Positions 43,640 through 52,700 of a stretch of 64,000 bases of DNA are shown piece after piece. Numbering within the stretch: the stretch's first letter is position 1; each line of letters starts with the position of its first letter. The stretch is from Bin87 sp965219925. GTDB lineage: Bacteria > Chloroflexota > Dehalococcoidia > Lucifugimonadales > UBA3495. A program made the position numbers and the translations under genes. The stretch lies in the NCBI GenBank assembly GCA_965219925.1, contig OZ244795.1, forward strand, positions 1,860,001-1,924,000, given 5' to 3'. The notes under the pieces are model-generated. The model did not search any database and was not told the origin of the DNA. It was given only the letters and a program-made list of their open reading frames with translations.

Positions 43640-43886
43640 CCGGGGTGTGTTCAACCTCAGCGGGATTGCCACGTGGTTCGACAGGCTCACCATGAGCGGC
43701 TGCGCTCTTAGCAATGGCAGGGGTGGGTACGCCCCTCACCCCCGGCCCCTCTCCCAACGGGAGAGGGGAACTGCCGTTTTACATGGATGAGCAGGATGGA
43801 CAGGATTGGGGGCCGTGGTTTGCTGCGGGATTGCCACGTGGTTCGACAGGCTACCATGAGCGGCTGCGCTCCTCGCAATGACAGGT
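43640..43886. repeat. Two copies of the dispersed intergenic repeat
   Basis: GATTGCCACGTGGTTCGACA, GGCTCACCATGAGCGGCTGC, then GCTC(CT)T(CA)GCAATG recurs here (about 43663 and 43829) and at 49842, 61218 and others, sometimes inverted. The two copies flank a short GGGAGAGGGG palindrome at 43740-43770. The 43599-43967 gap has no gene. Confidence 0.8.
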
Positions 43887-43967
43887 GGGAGGGGGGCGTG
43901 TGATAACATTGCCGACAGTTTTTTGATAGCCCGGAAGGGCCAATTGTCAACATCAGGAGTCACGTTT

Positions 43968-45632
43968 ATGCCAGACCTGAACGGGGGTCATCTTTTTATT
44001 CGCTGCCTGAAGCAGGAAGGCGTGCGAAAGATTTTCACCATTGTGGGCGATACCATTTTGCCGTTGGTTGATGCTGCAGCCGACGAGGGGATCGAGTTTA
44101 TCGACACCCGGCACGAGGGCGCCGCGATGCACATGGCGGACGGCTACGCCCGGATTACCGGGGAGCCGGCCGTGGCGATGTTCACCGGCGGGCCGGGATT
44201 TGCGAATGCGATTTCCGGGTTGCCGGCGATCTACACGTCGGAGAGCCCGGTGATATTTGTGGCCGGCTGCGCCGAATTGCCGGAAAAGGGACAGGCGACC
44301 TTCCAGGAAATTGACCAGGTCGCGATGGCGGCTCCGGTAACTAAGGGTTCCTGGTTGATACATGATAAAAACCGCATACCGGAATTCGTGGCGACGGCGT
44401 TCCGCACTGCCATGAGCGGCCGGCCGGGTCCGGTTCACCTCACACTGCCCATCGACCTGCAGGAGGCTCCAATCAGTGAGGAGGACCTGCCTCCTTACCT
44501 GCCGCAGGAGTATCGTTCCATGGGCAGGGCCCACGGCGATCCAAACCTGATACAGCAGGCGGCGACGCTTTTGGCCAATGCCCAGCGTCCGGTGATTATC
44601 GCGGGGAATCCGGCCCGGTATTCGGTGGAGCCGGCGCAGCTGGAGGCCCTGGTCGAGGCGACCGGTGCGCCCATATTTACGGTGGAACAGGCGCGCGGTC
44701 TGATAGATGATCTGCATCCGCTTTGCTTTGGGTATGCGGATGGCGCATTGAACCGGACGGCACGACGGTTCCGGGAGGCGGACGTAGTGTTGCTGCTGGG
44801 GAAGCGACTGGACCACCGTTACCGGTTCGGTGGCGTGTTTTCTCCCGAGGCCAGGATTATCCAGGCTGATCCGTCGGCGGCGGAAATCGGGCGCAACCGG
44901 GGTGTGGCAGTGGGCTTGCTGGGAGACCTGGGGGCGATAGTCGATCAGTTGACCGGCGCCGCTCAAATGAATCGCAACGTTGGTCCCTGGCTGGATACGC
45001 TGCGGCAGGATCAGACTGCATGGCAGGACAGCCTGCGCAGCAACGCCACCGGAGACGCGCCGATGCACCCGCTGGACGTGTACACGCGCATCGAGCATTT
45101 GATCGACGAGGACACGTTTATCGTGCTGGACGGCGGCGACTACGTGCAGTGGGGCCGATGCTACCTGCCAGCCCGGTCTCCGGGGCATTTCATCCGCCTG
45201 GGGCCGCTGAGCCATCTGGGCGGCGCAATTCCCTACGCGATGGCGGCCAAGCTGGCCTATCCGAACAGCAAGGTGCTGGCGTTCATGGGCGATGGGTCGT
45301 TTGGGTTTTATTCGATGGAGTACGACACGTGCATCCGCCACAACCTGCCCATTACCGGGATTATGGGGAATGACAGCAACTGGGGTATCGACAAGACGTT
45401 CCAGCTGGCGTATTTCGGGCGGGACGTGGGCACGAGCCTGCGGTACGTGCGGTATGACAAGGTGGTAGAGGGAATCGGCGGGTACGCTGAATTGGTGGAG
45501 CAACCGGAGGAAGTGGCGCCGGCGGTGGAGAGAGCGATCAACTCGGGCAGACCGTCGTTAGTAAACATAACGGTGAAACCGGGAGCGAGTCCGTTGGCCG
45601 AGGCGATGATAGCCCGGCGGACGGGTAGTTAG
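43968..45632 (+). CDS. Thiamine-diphosphate-dependent enzyme, acetolactate-synthase-like
   Basis: 554 residues from ATG 43968, eight bases after AGGAG. Three ThDP domains: the N-terminal Pyr domain (H-E-G-A-A-M-H-M-A-D-G-Y-A-R, catalytic Glu), a central Rossmann-like domain (V-V-L-L-L-G-K-R-L-D-H-R-Y), and the C-terminal PP domain with G-D-G-S-F-G-F-Y...N-N-S-N-W (G-D-G-x26-N-N-like). It resembles the large subunit of acetolactate synthase and related decarboxylases; no regulatory subunit gene is adjacent, so a specialised 2-oxoacid decarboxylase is as likely. Confidence 0.88.
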   Translation: MPDLNGGHLFIRCLKQEGVRKIFTIVGDTILPLVDAAADEGIEFIDTRHEGAAMHMADGYARITGEPAVAMFTGGPGFANAISGLPAIYTSESPVIFVAGCAELPEKGQATFQEIDQVAMAAPVTKGSWLIHDKNRIPEFVATAFRTAMSGRPGPVHLTLPIDLQEAPISEEDLPPYLPQEYRSMGRAHGDPNLIQQAATLLANAQRPVIIAGNPARYSVEPAQLEALVEATGAPIFTVEQARGLIDDLHPLCFGYADGALNRTARRFREADVVLLLGKRLDHRYRFGGVFSPEARIIQADPSAAEIGRNRGVAVGLLGDLGAIVDQLTGAAQMNRNVGPWLDTLRQDQTAWQDSLRSNATGDAPMHPLDVYTRIEHLIDEDTFIVLDGGDYVQWGRCYLPARSPGHFIRLGPLSHLGGAIPYAMAAKLAYPNSKVLAFMGDGSFGFYSMEYDTCIRHNLPITGIMGNDSNWGIDKTFQLAYFGRDVGTSLRYVRYDKVVEGIGGYAELVEQPEEVAPAVERAINSGRPSLVNITVKPGASPLAEAMIARRTGS

Positions 45633-45813
45633 TGCGGGTAATGGAGACGGTAACCCCGGCTATTGCCCATTTTAGGTGCCGGCTGTCTCGGGAATGGTCC
45701 GGGGACGTGTTACGAAACATTACGTTCTATGCGCTGAAATCGTAATACAATAGCCATTTACAGGCCGGTTTCGATAGCCAAACTGGATCCGTTGGAGAAC
45801 TTGAAATTAGTTG

Positions 45814-45840
45814 TTGACAAAGTCGTAGCGAGGGTATAAA
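45814..45840 (+). promoter_or_regulatory. Promoter for the first dehalogenase-like gene
   Basis: TTGACA (45814-45819), 15-bp spacer, TATAAA (45835-45840); short spacer but both hexamers near consensus. The leader is about 50 nt. Confidence 0.5.
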
Positions 45841-45895
45841 TTGCCTGAAAATGCCACCGCAAACTGCGGCAAAGCCAACTAGCGAGGAGGCTAAT

Positions 45896-47173
45896 ATGCT
45901 TAAGATTGGGCATGAGGTTGTGCGACCCGGAAGGCACTGGGGCGACGCCGAAATCACGATTCCGGTTCCTGAGGAACTGGAAACTGTTCCCGGAATCCCG
46001 ATGACTAACCGTGAGACTGACTGGTACACCCGCGAATATCCGCTGGAAACCATGAACATCACGGAAAGGGCATCCCGCGACTGGGCGAACACTCTGCGCG
46101 ACCTTCACGCTGAGATGCGCGAGATCCGCAAGGAGCACGACAAGCTCAACAGCAACCTGATTATGGCTGCCCGAGCCACCGCCGAGATGGAGTCCACTGC
46201 CGAGGCGACTGGCGAGGACATCTCCGAGGCGATCAAGGAAAAGGCGCGCCAGTTGGGTTACCTGGAAGTAGGCATCACCAACTACGACCCACGGTATGAC
46301 TACAAGAGCAAGCGCGGCTTCACCGTACTGCCCCACGCCATTTGCTTGGCCTACGAGCAGGACTTCGAGCCCACGCAGACGATCCCCAGCGTGGACGCTG
46401 AGATCGTTCACTCCAGCACCTACCGGACGCAGGCAGCGGCCGGCTTGGAACTGGGCAACTTCATCCGTTCCCAGGGTTACAAGGCCCACGTGGTCCACTC
46501 CAGTGACGCCACCGGCCCGGTCATCCCCATGTTCGTGGCGGCTGGCCTCGGTTCCCTGGGCGCCTGTGGCTACCTGCTGTCCCCGCACAGCGGCAACCGC
46601 ATGCGGCTGATGATGATCACCACCGACGCCAACGTCTCCTACGACGAGCCCGTCGACTATGGTATTCACGCTTTCTGTCAGGTCTGCCAGGTCTGCGTAA
46701 ACCGCTGCCCGGGCCGCGCCCTGATGCGCGACAAGATCTGGTGGCGTGGAATTGAGAAGAACAAGTTGTACTTCAAGCGCTGTCGGCCGGTCATGGCTCG
46801 CTACCTCGGTTGTGGCGTGTGCATGAAGGTTTGCCCGATCCAGAAGTATGGCCTGAAGAACACCATGGAGCACTACGCCGCCACTGGACAGGTGTTGGGC
46901 AAGGGCACCCACGACCTCGAAGGTTACAACCTGGAAGGCAAGGGCTACTTTGGTCCTGGCGAACTCCCCGTCTTCGAGCGCAACTTCTTCGACATGCCCC
47001 ACGGCAACTCCGACGAGTGGTCGTTCGAGCAGATGAAGGACGCCGCCCGCGATAACAACGGCGAGATTCCGGAGTCCATGGTCGACGACCTGAAGCTCCA
47101 GATCGAGCGCGCCATCGCCCTGCAGTCCGGCGACGTCCTGCAGCAGATGGCCGAGGACCAGGACTACATCTAG
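45896..47173 (+). CDS. Corrinoid reductive-dehalogenase-like FeS protein, copy 1
   Basis: 425 residues from ATG 45896 with GAGGAGG directly before. No Tat signal or membrane helix is visible, so it is probably cytosolic. Two ferredoxin-type clusters: C261-x2-C264-x2-C267-x3-C271-P and C296...C306-x2-C309-x3-C313-P, the arrangement of RdhA and the QueG family. The region before (about 120-250) is the corrinoid-binding-like domain (I-C-L-A-Y-E-Q-D-F; A-A-G-L-G-S-L-G-A-C-G-Y-L-L). Could be a respiratory or catabolic dehalogenase or another B12-dependent reductase. A paralogue follows at 48278. Confidence 0.85.
   Translation: MLKIGHEVVRPGRHWGDAEITIPVPEELETVPGIPMTNRETDWYTREYPLETMNITERASRDWANTLRDLHAEMREIRKEHDKLNSNLIMAARATAEMESTAEATGEDISEAIKEKARQLGYLEVGITNYDPRYDYKSKRGFTVLPHAICLAYEQDFEPTQTIPSVDAEIVHSSTYRTQAAAGLELGNFIRSQGYKAHVVHSSDATGPVIPMFVAAGLGSLGACGYLLSPHSGNRMRLMMITTDANVSYDEPVDYGIHAFCQVCQVCVNRCPGRALMRDKIWWRGIEKNKLYFKRCRPVMARYLGCGVCMKVCPIQKYGLKNTMEHYAATGQVLGKGTHDLEGYNLEGKGYFGPGELPVFERNFFDMPHGNSDEWSFEQMKDAARDNNGEIPESMVDDLKLQIERAIALQSGDVLQQMAEDQDYI
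46643..46855 (+). repeat. 213-bp block identical between the two paralogues (copy 1)
   Basis: Base-for-base identical to 49025-49237 over 213 bp, covering both cysteine clusters, although the sequence on either side differs at many silent sites. This points to recent gene conversion. Confidence 0.9.
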
Positions 47174-47204
47174 TAATCCATCCTCAACCAGCCAAGTGGC
47201 AAAA

Positions 47205-47237
47205 GGGCCGGCGGGAGCAATCCCGCCGGCCCTTTTT
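47205..47237 (+). terminator. Rho-independent terminator of copy 1
   Basis: GGGCCGGCGGGA / TCCCGCCGGCCC around GCAA, followed by TTTTTG. Strong. Confidence 0.9.
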
Positions 47238-47358
47238 GTGTTTGACAGGCCGAACGCTTGCCGGCTCGGAGGCATTGAACGACGCGCGGCCTCCGTGGAA
47301 TAATTGACGGCGAGAATGGCTAGTATCCCGGGTATGACTAGCATCGGATGCTGACGCA

Positions 47359-47775
47359 TTGGCGTGGGAGCACTACACGCAGATGTACGATCGCATACGG
47401 GATTCGGCATCTGACGACATTCCGCTGCCGGACGACTGGATCGTATCCCGGGACATAGGGCTGCAAGAAGTGCCGGCCATCGCGGATGATGCGACCAACC
47501 TGCTGATAGACCAGGTGAATGCCGAAGAGTTAACGATCAGCGTGCCGGTGCAGGTTGAACGTATTGAGAAACTGGCGGTTGCGCTGGAGCCGAGGATTTC
47601 TGCTGTCGTTCCGCCCTTCAGGAGCGGGAAGCAGCAAATCACACCTCAAGCCAAGCGGGAGATCAGCAGGACCAAGCTGGTGAAATCAGCGGAAGAAGCT
47701 GACAACCGGTATTTGTCGATCAATCGGTCGCAGGGCACGGTAATTTTGAACGGAGATGCGTTGCGGAGCGGATAG
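47359..47775 (+). CDS. Hypothetical protein
   Basis: Up to 138 residues from a TTG; an ATG at 47383 would give 130. Mixed alpha/beta composition (E-E-L-T-I-S-V-P-V-Q-V-E-R-I-E-K-L; R-Y-L-S-I-N-R-S-Q-G-T-V-I-L) looks coding, but there is no ribosome-binding site and no recognised family. It sits between the two dehalogenase-like genes; a link to them is not supported by the sequence. Confidence 0.4.
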   Translation: MAWEHYTQMYDRIRDSASDDIPLPDDWIVSRDIGLQEVPAIADDATNLLIDQVNAEELTISVPVQVERIEKLAVALEPRISAVVPPFRSGKQQITPQAKREISRTKLVKSAEEADNRYLSINRSQGTVILNGDALRSG

Positions 47776-47962
47776 CGCATTGAGCCGCGGGCGATGCCCG
47801 AGTCGGCAGCCGGCCGTTCGTCTCTGGTAGGGAGCGGTGGTGGGATTCGGTTCCGTTTCGGTATTTACGGCGGATGGGATCCGCGACGGAGGCGGGGTGA
47901 GCGGAGATGTGGGCCATCGGTTCCGGGGTCGCGTTCCGGTTGGTAACGGCAGTTCGCCGACG

Positions 47963-48021
47963 TGTGTTCAACCTCATCGAGATTGCCACGCTACGCTCGC
48001 AATGACAAAGTGGGTACGCAT
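47963..48021 (+). repeat. Short copy of the dispersed intergenic repeat
   Basis: GTGTTCAACCTCATCGAGAT, TGCCACG, then CTCGCAATGACAAAGTGGGT and ACGCATGAG. It is internally deleted relative to the copies at 49754 and 61147. The 47776-48277 region holds nothing else recognised. Confidence 0.75.
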
Positions 48022-48277
48022 GAGGGGTCGCGGGGCGTTGGCAGCGAGTGACAGGTCAGTTGCTTGCGTTATCATTCGGCGGATTTAGAGGGGGATCAGT
48101 GGCGTTTGGCTGGCGCGATCTTGTCGCAGAAATCGTCCTGCCAGTGTAGGGAAATAGTGTTCATTACGCAACGGAATATGATTATTTCGTGGGGTGAGTA
48201 TTGACAATGATGTGCGGGATAGGTATCTTGACTACAAATTCAGCGTATCTACGCAGTCCAACCATAAGGAGGAGGAT

Positions 48278-49552
48278 ATGCTTAAGATCGGTCATGAGGT
48301 ACGGCGCCCTGGTAAGTATCTGGGCGAAGCATCTGTCACTATTCCGATACCGGAGGAGTTGGAGACGACTCCAGGTATCCCGATGAACCAGCGCGAAGTT
48401 GACTGGTACTCTCGCGAGTATCCGGTCGAGACGATGAACATCACCGAGCGCGCTTCCCGGGACTGGGCGAACACCCTGCGCGACCAGCACGCCGAAATGC
48501 GTGAGATTCGCAAGGAACACGACAAGCTGAACCGCAACCTGGTTATGGCAGCCCGCCTGACCGGAGAGCTGGAGCCTACGTCTGAAGCCAATGGCGAAGA
48601 CGTTACTGAAGTCATTAAGCAGAAGGCCCGTGAGCTTGGTTACGTCGAAGTCGGCATCACCGCGTTCGACATCCGATACGTATATCAGAGCAAGAAAGAC
48701 TGGGTGCAATTCCCCCACGTCGTTTGTCTGGCCTACGAGCAGGACTTCGAACCCACGCAGACCATTCCCAGCATCGACGCTGAGATCGTTCACTCCAGCA
48801 CGTACCGCACCGAAGGCGCGGCCGGCTTGGAGCTGGGCAACTTCATCCGCGGCCTCGGCTACCGTGCCCAGGTTCACAGCCCCAACGACAACACCGGCCC
48901 CTACATCCCCATGTTCGTTGCTGCCGGTCTTGGCTCCCTGGGCGCATGTGGCTACCTGCTGACCCCTCACGTTGGGTCCCGCTGCCGCATTATGATGATC
49001 ACCACCGACGCCAACGTCAGCTATGACGAGCCCGTCGACTATGGTATTCACGCTTTCTGTCAGGTCTGCCAGGTCTGCGTAAACCGCTGCCCGGGCCGCG
49101 CCCTGATGCGCGACAAGATCTGGTGGCGTGGAATTGAGAAGAACAAGTTGTACTTCAAGCGCTGTCGGCCGGTCATGGCTCGCTACCTCGGTTGTGGCGT
49201 GTGCATGAAGGTTTGCCCGATCCAGAAGTATGGCCTGCAGAACACGATGGAGCACTACGCCGCCACCGGACAGGTGTTGGGCAAGGGCACCCATGACCTC
49301 GAAGGTTACAACATCGAGGGTAAGGGCTACTTTGGTCCTGGCGAACTCCCCGTCTTCGAGCCTGGTTTCTTCGACATGCCTCATGGCGACACCGGCGAGT
49401 GGGCCTTCGATCGTCTGCAGGACGCCGCCCGCGCCAATGGGAATGAAGTAACCGACGATATGCTCGCGGATTTCCGCTCGCACGTCGTCCGCGGCCTGAA
49501 CCAGAGCACCGACAACGTCGACATGATGTACGAAGAGGAAGACTACATCTAA
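48278..49552 (+). CDS. Corrinoid reductive-dehalogenase-like FeS protein, copy 2
   Basis: 424 residues with AAGGAGGAGG before the ATG. Same layout as copy 1: N-terminal helical region (A-S-R-D-W-A-N-T-L-R-D-Q-H-A-E-M-R), corrinoid-like domain and two [4Fe-4S] motifs (C-Q-V-C-Q-V-C-V-N-R-C-P; C-G-V-C-M-K-V-C-P). The N- and C-terminal parts have diverged from copy 1 while the cluster block is DNA-identical. It has its own leader and terminator, so the paralogues can be expressed differently. No membrane-anchor gene (rdhB-like) is adjacent. Confidence 0.85.
   Translation: MLKIGHEVRRPGKYLGEASVTIPIPEELETTPGIPMNQREVDWYSREYPVETMNITERASRDWANTLRDQHAEMREIRKEHDKLNRNLVMAARLTGELEPTSEANGEDVTEVIKQKARELGYVEVGITAFDIRYVYQSKKDWVQFPHVVCLAYEQDFEPTQTIPSIDAEIVHSSTYRTEGAAGLELGNFIRGLGYRAQVHSPNDNTGPYIPMFVAAGLGSLGACGYLLTPHVGSRCRIMMITTDANVSYDEPVDYGIHAFCQVCQVCVNRCPGRALMRDKIWWRGIEKNKLYFKRCRPVMARYLGCGVCMKVCPIQKYGLQNTMEHYAATGQVLGKGTHDLEGYNIEGKGYFGPGELPVFEPGFFDMPHGDTGEWAFDRLQDAARANGNEVTDDMLADFRSHVVRGLNQSTDNVDMMYEEEDYI
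49025..49237 (+). repeat. 213-bp block identical between the two paralogues (copy 2)
   Basis: Partner of 46643-46855. Confidence 0.9.
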
Positions 49553-49597
49553 ACGATGTAGGAAACCGAATCGGTCGGTTCTACGGAACGGACTATA

Positions 49598-49623
49598 CGG
49601 GGGAAGGAGAAATCCTTCCCCCG
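49598..49623 (+). terminator. Terminator of dehalogenase-like copy 2
   Basis: CGGGGGAAGGA / TCCTTCCCCCG around GAAA, followed by ATTTCGTT. Confidence 0.75.
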
Positions 49624-49690
49624 ATTTCGTTGCCTGAACGCAACACCCGTGGCGTGGACAACGGGGTAAAAAGAGATGGCCGGGACCACG

Positions 49691-49716
49691 AAAAAGGGCG
49701 ACCCAAACGGTCGCCC
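49691..49716 (-). terminator. Minus-strand terminator
   Basis: On the minus strand GGGCGACC / GGTCGCCC with a five-base loop runs into TTTTT. It probably ends the transcript of the pentapeptide/TIR-like gene that is read toward it. Confidence 0.7.
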
Positions 49717-49753
49717 TCTCCAGGATTGGCTCACCCGTACCGACTTTAATCTG

Positions 49754-49932
49754 TCATTGCGACCCCGTACTTGATACGCGGGTGGCAATCTCGTCGCCGT
49801 AGCAATGGTGGTTTGCCGACGTGTGTTCAACCTCAATGAGATTGCCACGTGGTTCGACAGGCTCACCATGAGCGGCTGCGCTCCTCGCAATGACAGTAGG
49901 CCAGTTTGGTTTGACAAAGTGGGTACGCGTGA
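49754..49932. repeat. Full-length dispersed intergenic repeat
   Basis: Begins TCATTGCGACCC, contains GTGTGTTCAACCTCAATGAG, ATTGCCACGTGGTTCGACAG and CAATGACAGTAGGCC, ends TTTGACAAAGTGGGTACGCG. It matches 61147-61345 nearly throughout, which defines the element as about 180-200 bp. No coding capacity; MITE- or REP-cluster-like. Confidence 0.85.
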
Positions 49933-49961
49933 GCCCGGATTGGTGGGTTGCCGGTTTGGAT

Positions 49962-51245
49962 TTACAGTTGCAGGGATCTGGGATCAACTTCACGCCGGGC
50001 CGGCGCGCCGGCGCTGGCGGGTTGGTCCGGCGTCAAATTTGCGATGAGGTCGGCCAAAGCGGCCTGGTATTCTTCGGAAGACGATGCCTGCCCGGTGAGG
50101 TCGAAAACCCGGTGGTCTTCGGCCAACAAGCGGGCGGCGCGGTTGCGTCCTGCGGCCATGGTCCCATCGGCGTCCGCTAGGAATATTGTCCACCGGTCTG
50201 AAGTGTTTTGGGATTCCTGGGCGGCGGTAATGTCGTTGCGGACGGTTTCGCTATCAAGCCCGGCGGCGGTGCACAAAACAATGAGGCGGTCGTAGTGCCG
50301 CACCCACCGTTCGATCTCTTCTTCGCCGGAGGTGGCGCGGCGGTCGACCAGGGGATTGCCGCGAAAACCCTCGGCGAACACCCAGCTGCGAAGACCTTGC
50401 TCCCGTAGGTTTGCTTCGAGTTCACGGGCGAAAGGTATGTCTGCCCTGGCGCATGAGATGTGAACCTCTACTGTGGAAATGGTGGCGCCCGTTACGGCGT
50501 TCTGGAAACCGGATACGAACAAGGGGACGCCGGAACCGAGGAAAAATGATTCGGGAAGCAGGCCGCCCGACCGGACCAATGTGTCCAGGCCGATGGTACT
50601 GGGGGCATCGTGGCGGATACTGTCCAGACCAAGTGCGCCATTGAGGGCGCAGTTTTGGAAAACGGTGTATCCGATGATGCAGTTGTTGAAGTCGGCCGCG
50701 TCTGTGGATACGTCGTTCAGGATGGCCTCGTAAAAATCGGCTGCGTTCAGCGTGGCGCCGGACAGGTTGGTGCGGGAGAGGTTGGCGCCGTTTAAGCTGG
50801 CGCCGGTAAGGTCGGCGCCGGACAGGTTGGCGCGGTCGAGGTTGGCGCGGTCGAAGTTGGCGTTGGACAGGTTGGCGCCGGACAGGTTGGCTTCGGAAAG
50901 GGTGGCGCTGTCCATGTTGATGCCGGACAGATTGGCGCCCCGGAGGTCGGCTCCGCGGAGGTTGGCGCCGGGTGCCAGAGAACTGCTGAGGTTTGCCTCG
51001 CGCAGGTCGGCGCGATAGAAGTGAGCGTTGTTCAGGTAGCTGCCGGACAGGTCGGCGCGACGGATCATGGCGCCCATGAAATCACCATTACGCATGTCGG
51101 CGCCGCGCAGGTCGACCATTGGAATGCGCGCATGGCTCATGTAGCATTCGTTCAGATCCATCGACCGGTGGGGGTTTTCTGCGCGCCAGGCGGAAACCGC
51201 ATCGCGCCCACGTTTCACAATTTGAACCAGATCGATGTCGGCCAT
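49962..51245 (-). CDS. Pentapeptide-repeat protein with C-terminal TIR-like domain
   Basis: 427 residues from ATG 51245, eight bases after GGAG (a longer frame reaches 51338). After a short helical start the protein has about 25 pentapeptide repeats of A-(D/N)-L-x-x type (N-L-R-G-A-D-L-R-G-A-N-L-S-G; A-N-L-D-R-A-N-L-S-G-A-D-L), a right-handed square beta-helix. Residues about 275-400 read V-E-V-H-I-S-C-A-R-A-D, F-A-R-E-L-E-A-N-L-R-E-Q-G-L-R-S-W-V-F, then E-E-E-I-E-R-W-V and D-R-L-I-V-L-C-T, a TIR-like fold (NAD-cleaving or signalling). The pairing suggests a sensing scaffold with an effector; activity not proven. Confidence 0.85.
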   Translation of the reverse strand: MADIDLVQIVKRGRDAVSAWRAENPHRSMDLNECYMSHARIPMVDLRGADMRNGDFMGAMIRRADLSGSYLNNAHFYRADLREANLSSSLAPGANLRGADLRGANLSGINMDSATLSEANLSGANLSNANFDRANLDRANLSGADLTGASLNGANLSRTNLSGATLNAADFYEAILNDVSTDAADFNNCIIGYTVFQNCALNGALGLDSIRHDAPSTIGLDTLVRSGGLLPESFFLGSGVPLFVSGFQNAVTGATISTVEVHISCARADIPFARELEANLREQGLRSWVFAEGFRGNPLVDRRATSGEEEIERWVRHYDRLIVLCTAAGLDSETVRNDITAAQESQNTSDRWTIFLADADGTMAAGRNRAARLLAEDHRVFDLTGQASSSEEYQAALADLIANLTPDQPASAGAPARREVDPRSLQL

Positions 51246-51396
51246 AATCATGTCTCCATTTAGGATGTCGTGCCGGATTTTAGCATAGCCGGGGTTGATG
51301 ACGCTAACCGGGGTTGCAATTATCGGCGGGTGCATCAACGCATTGCGCCAAGTGATGCGCTGAGCAGCGGGAGCGCCGACGAGCGGGAATGGGTTG

Positions 51397-52485
51397 CTAC
51401 CGGACCTGATAGCGGATGCAAGCGTCTTCGTCGAGTTCTACGCCAAGGCCGGGTCCGGTTGGGGCCAGCAGGCAGCCATTTTCCAGCGTGAGCCGGGTGG
51501 TGAAGATGGGTTCGGAGCGCGGCATGAATTCAACGAGGGATGAATTGGGGATGGCAGCGAGGAGATGGGTGTGCACCTCGGGTACGACATGGCCGGCCAC
51601 CGGAACGCCGTGGGACTCCGCGAGGGCGGCGATTTTCATCCAGGGCGTGATTCCGCCGGCGCGGGCGACGTCAATGATGGCTACGTCAACAGCCCGTGAT
51701 TCAAGGGTGCGACGGAACGGATCGAGGCCGTAGAGGCGTTCCCCGGCGGCAACGGTAACGTCCAGCGAGGCTGCCAGGCGGGCCAGACCGTCGATGCGCT
51801 GGTGGTTAATCGGGTCTTCCAGCCAGATGATGCCGGCTTCCTGCAGGGCGCGTCCAGTAGCAGACGCCTGAGCTTCGTCCCAACTTTCGGTGCCGTCAAC
51901 CATGATTCCGACCTCAGGGCCGACAGCGTCGCGTACGGCGCGGACTCGGTCTGCTTCTGTGCTGGGACTTCCGCCGGCGCCGAGACGGAGCTTAATCTTG
52001 TCGTAGCCAGCGTCAACGTGAGCGCGGGCCGAATTTTGGAGGTCTTCGATGGGCATGCTGTACCAGAGGCCGTCGGAGGCGTAGGCCGGGATCCGGTCGG
52101 ATGCCGCACCCAACAGGCGGAACAGAGGAACGCCCAGGGTTTTGCCGGCCGCGTCCCACTGGGCGATGTCCAGGGCGGACATGGCCATGGTCGCCATGCC
52201 TCCGGGCCCGACCCAGCTTGATGCTTGGGACATGCGCTGGCAAGCGGCCTCGTGATCCAGGACGTTCAATCCAACCAACAGGTCGCCGAGTTCTGCGGCA
52301 GCGGAAGCCATGGCGCGCACCAGGCCGCCCCGGTTGGCGACGACCCAGCCGATACCTTCGATGCCGTCGTCGGTGCGGAGGCGCGCAAGGAGATGCCAAT
52401 TGCTGCTGACATCGTTACCGGCGGCGGTGTATTCCAGGGAAACGGGAGTTTCCAGGACCTGGACCGATACGCTTTCGATGCGCAT
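51397..52485 (-). CDS. Mandelate racemase / muconate-lactonizing enzyme family protein
   Basis: 362 residues; ATG 52485 is eight bases after AAGGA. The N-terminal capping domain is followed by the (beta/alpha)7-barrel: K-I-K-L-R-L-G near the KxK position (here K-x-R), metal ligands at V-D-G-T-E-S-W, W-L-E-D-P and A-G-E-R-L, and H-V-V-P-E-V-H-T-H-L near the C-terminal catalytic His. The enzyme abstracts a proton alpha to a carboxylate; dehydratase or racemase substrates, often acid sugars, cannot be told from the sequence. The K-to-R change in the KxK pair is notable. Confidence 0.87.
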   Translation of the reverse strand: MRIESVSVQVLETPVSLEYTAAGNDVSSNWHLLARLRTDDGIEGIGWVVANRGGLVRAMASAAAELGDLLVGLNVLDHEAACQRMSQASSWVGPGGMATMAMSALDIAQWDAAGKTLGVPLFRLLGAASDRIPAYASDGLWYSMPIEDLQNSARAHVDAGYDKIKLRLGAGGSPSTEADRVRAVRDAVGPEVGIMVDGTESWDEAQASATGRALQEAGIIWLEDPINHQRIDGLARLAASLDVTVAAGERLYGLDPFRRTLESRAVDVAIIDVARAGGITPWMKIAALAESHGVPVAGHVVPEVHTHLLAAIPNSSLVEFMPRSEPIFTTRLTLENGCLLAPTGPGLGVELDEDACIRYQVR

Positions 52486-52700
52486 GTGAGCCATCCTTTT
52501 GTGCTAAACGCGAGGTTGATGGCGATTATACTCCGAGCGCCGGTGGCCGGCATAAAGTTGACATGAGCGGACAGCCTTGCGAGAACATACAACCGAAAGG
52601 CCGTGGTGGGAGGTGGGGGCTGATTGCCGCCGATTGGCGCCAGCCCGTATAATGCCGGCACCATCCGCTATCAGCACAGTATCGTTCTGTAACAACCATC

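Noticed and set aside
43599..43757. N-terminal extension of rsmI
   Set aside because: The extra codons come from the dispersed intergenic repeat; the domain begins right after the GTG at 43598.
43953..45503. 516-codon minus-strand frame opposite the ThDP enzyme
   Set aside because: Antisense shadow with no recognisable domain.
45758..47410. Long minus-strand frame (about 550 codons) opposite the first dehalogenase-like gene
   Set aside because: Antisense shadow: the plus frame has FeS motifs, a strong ribosome-binding site and a terminator.
50700..51100. Regular short repeats resembling a CRISPR array
   Set aside because: The repeats are the codons of A-(D/N)-L-x-x pentapeptides in a continuous reading frame, without unique spacers.
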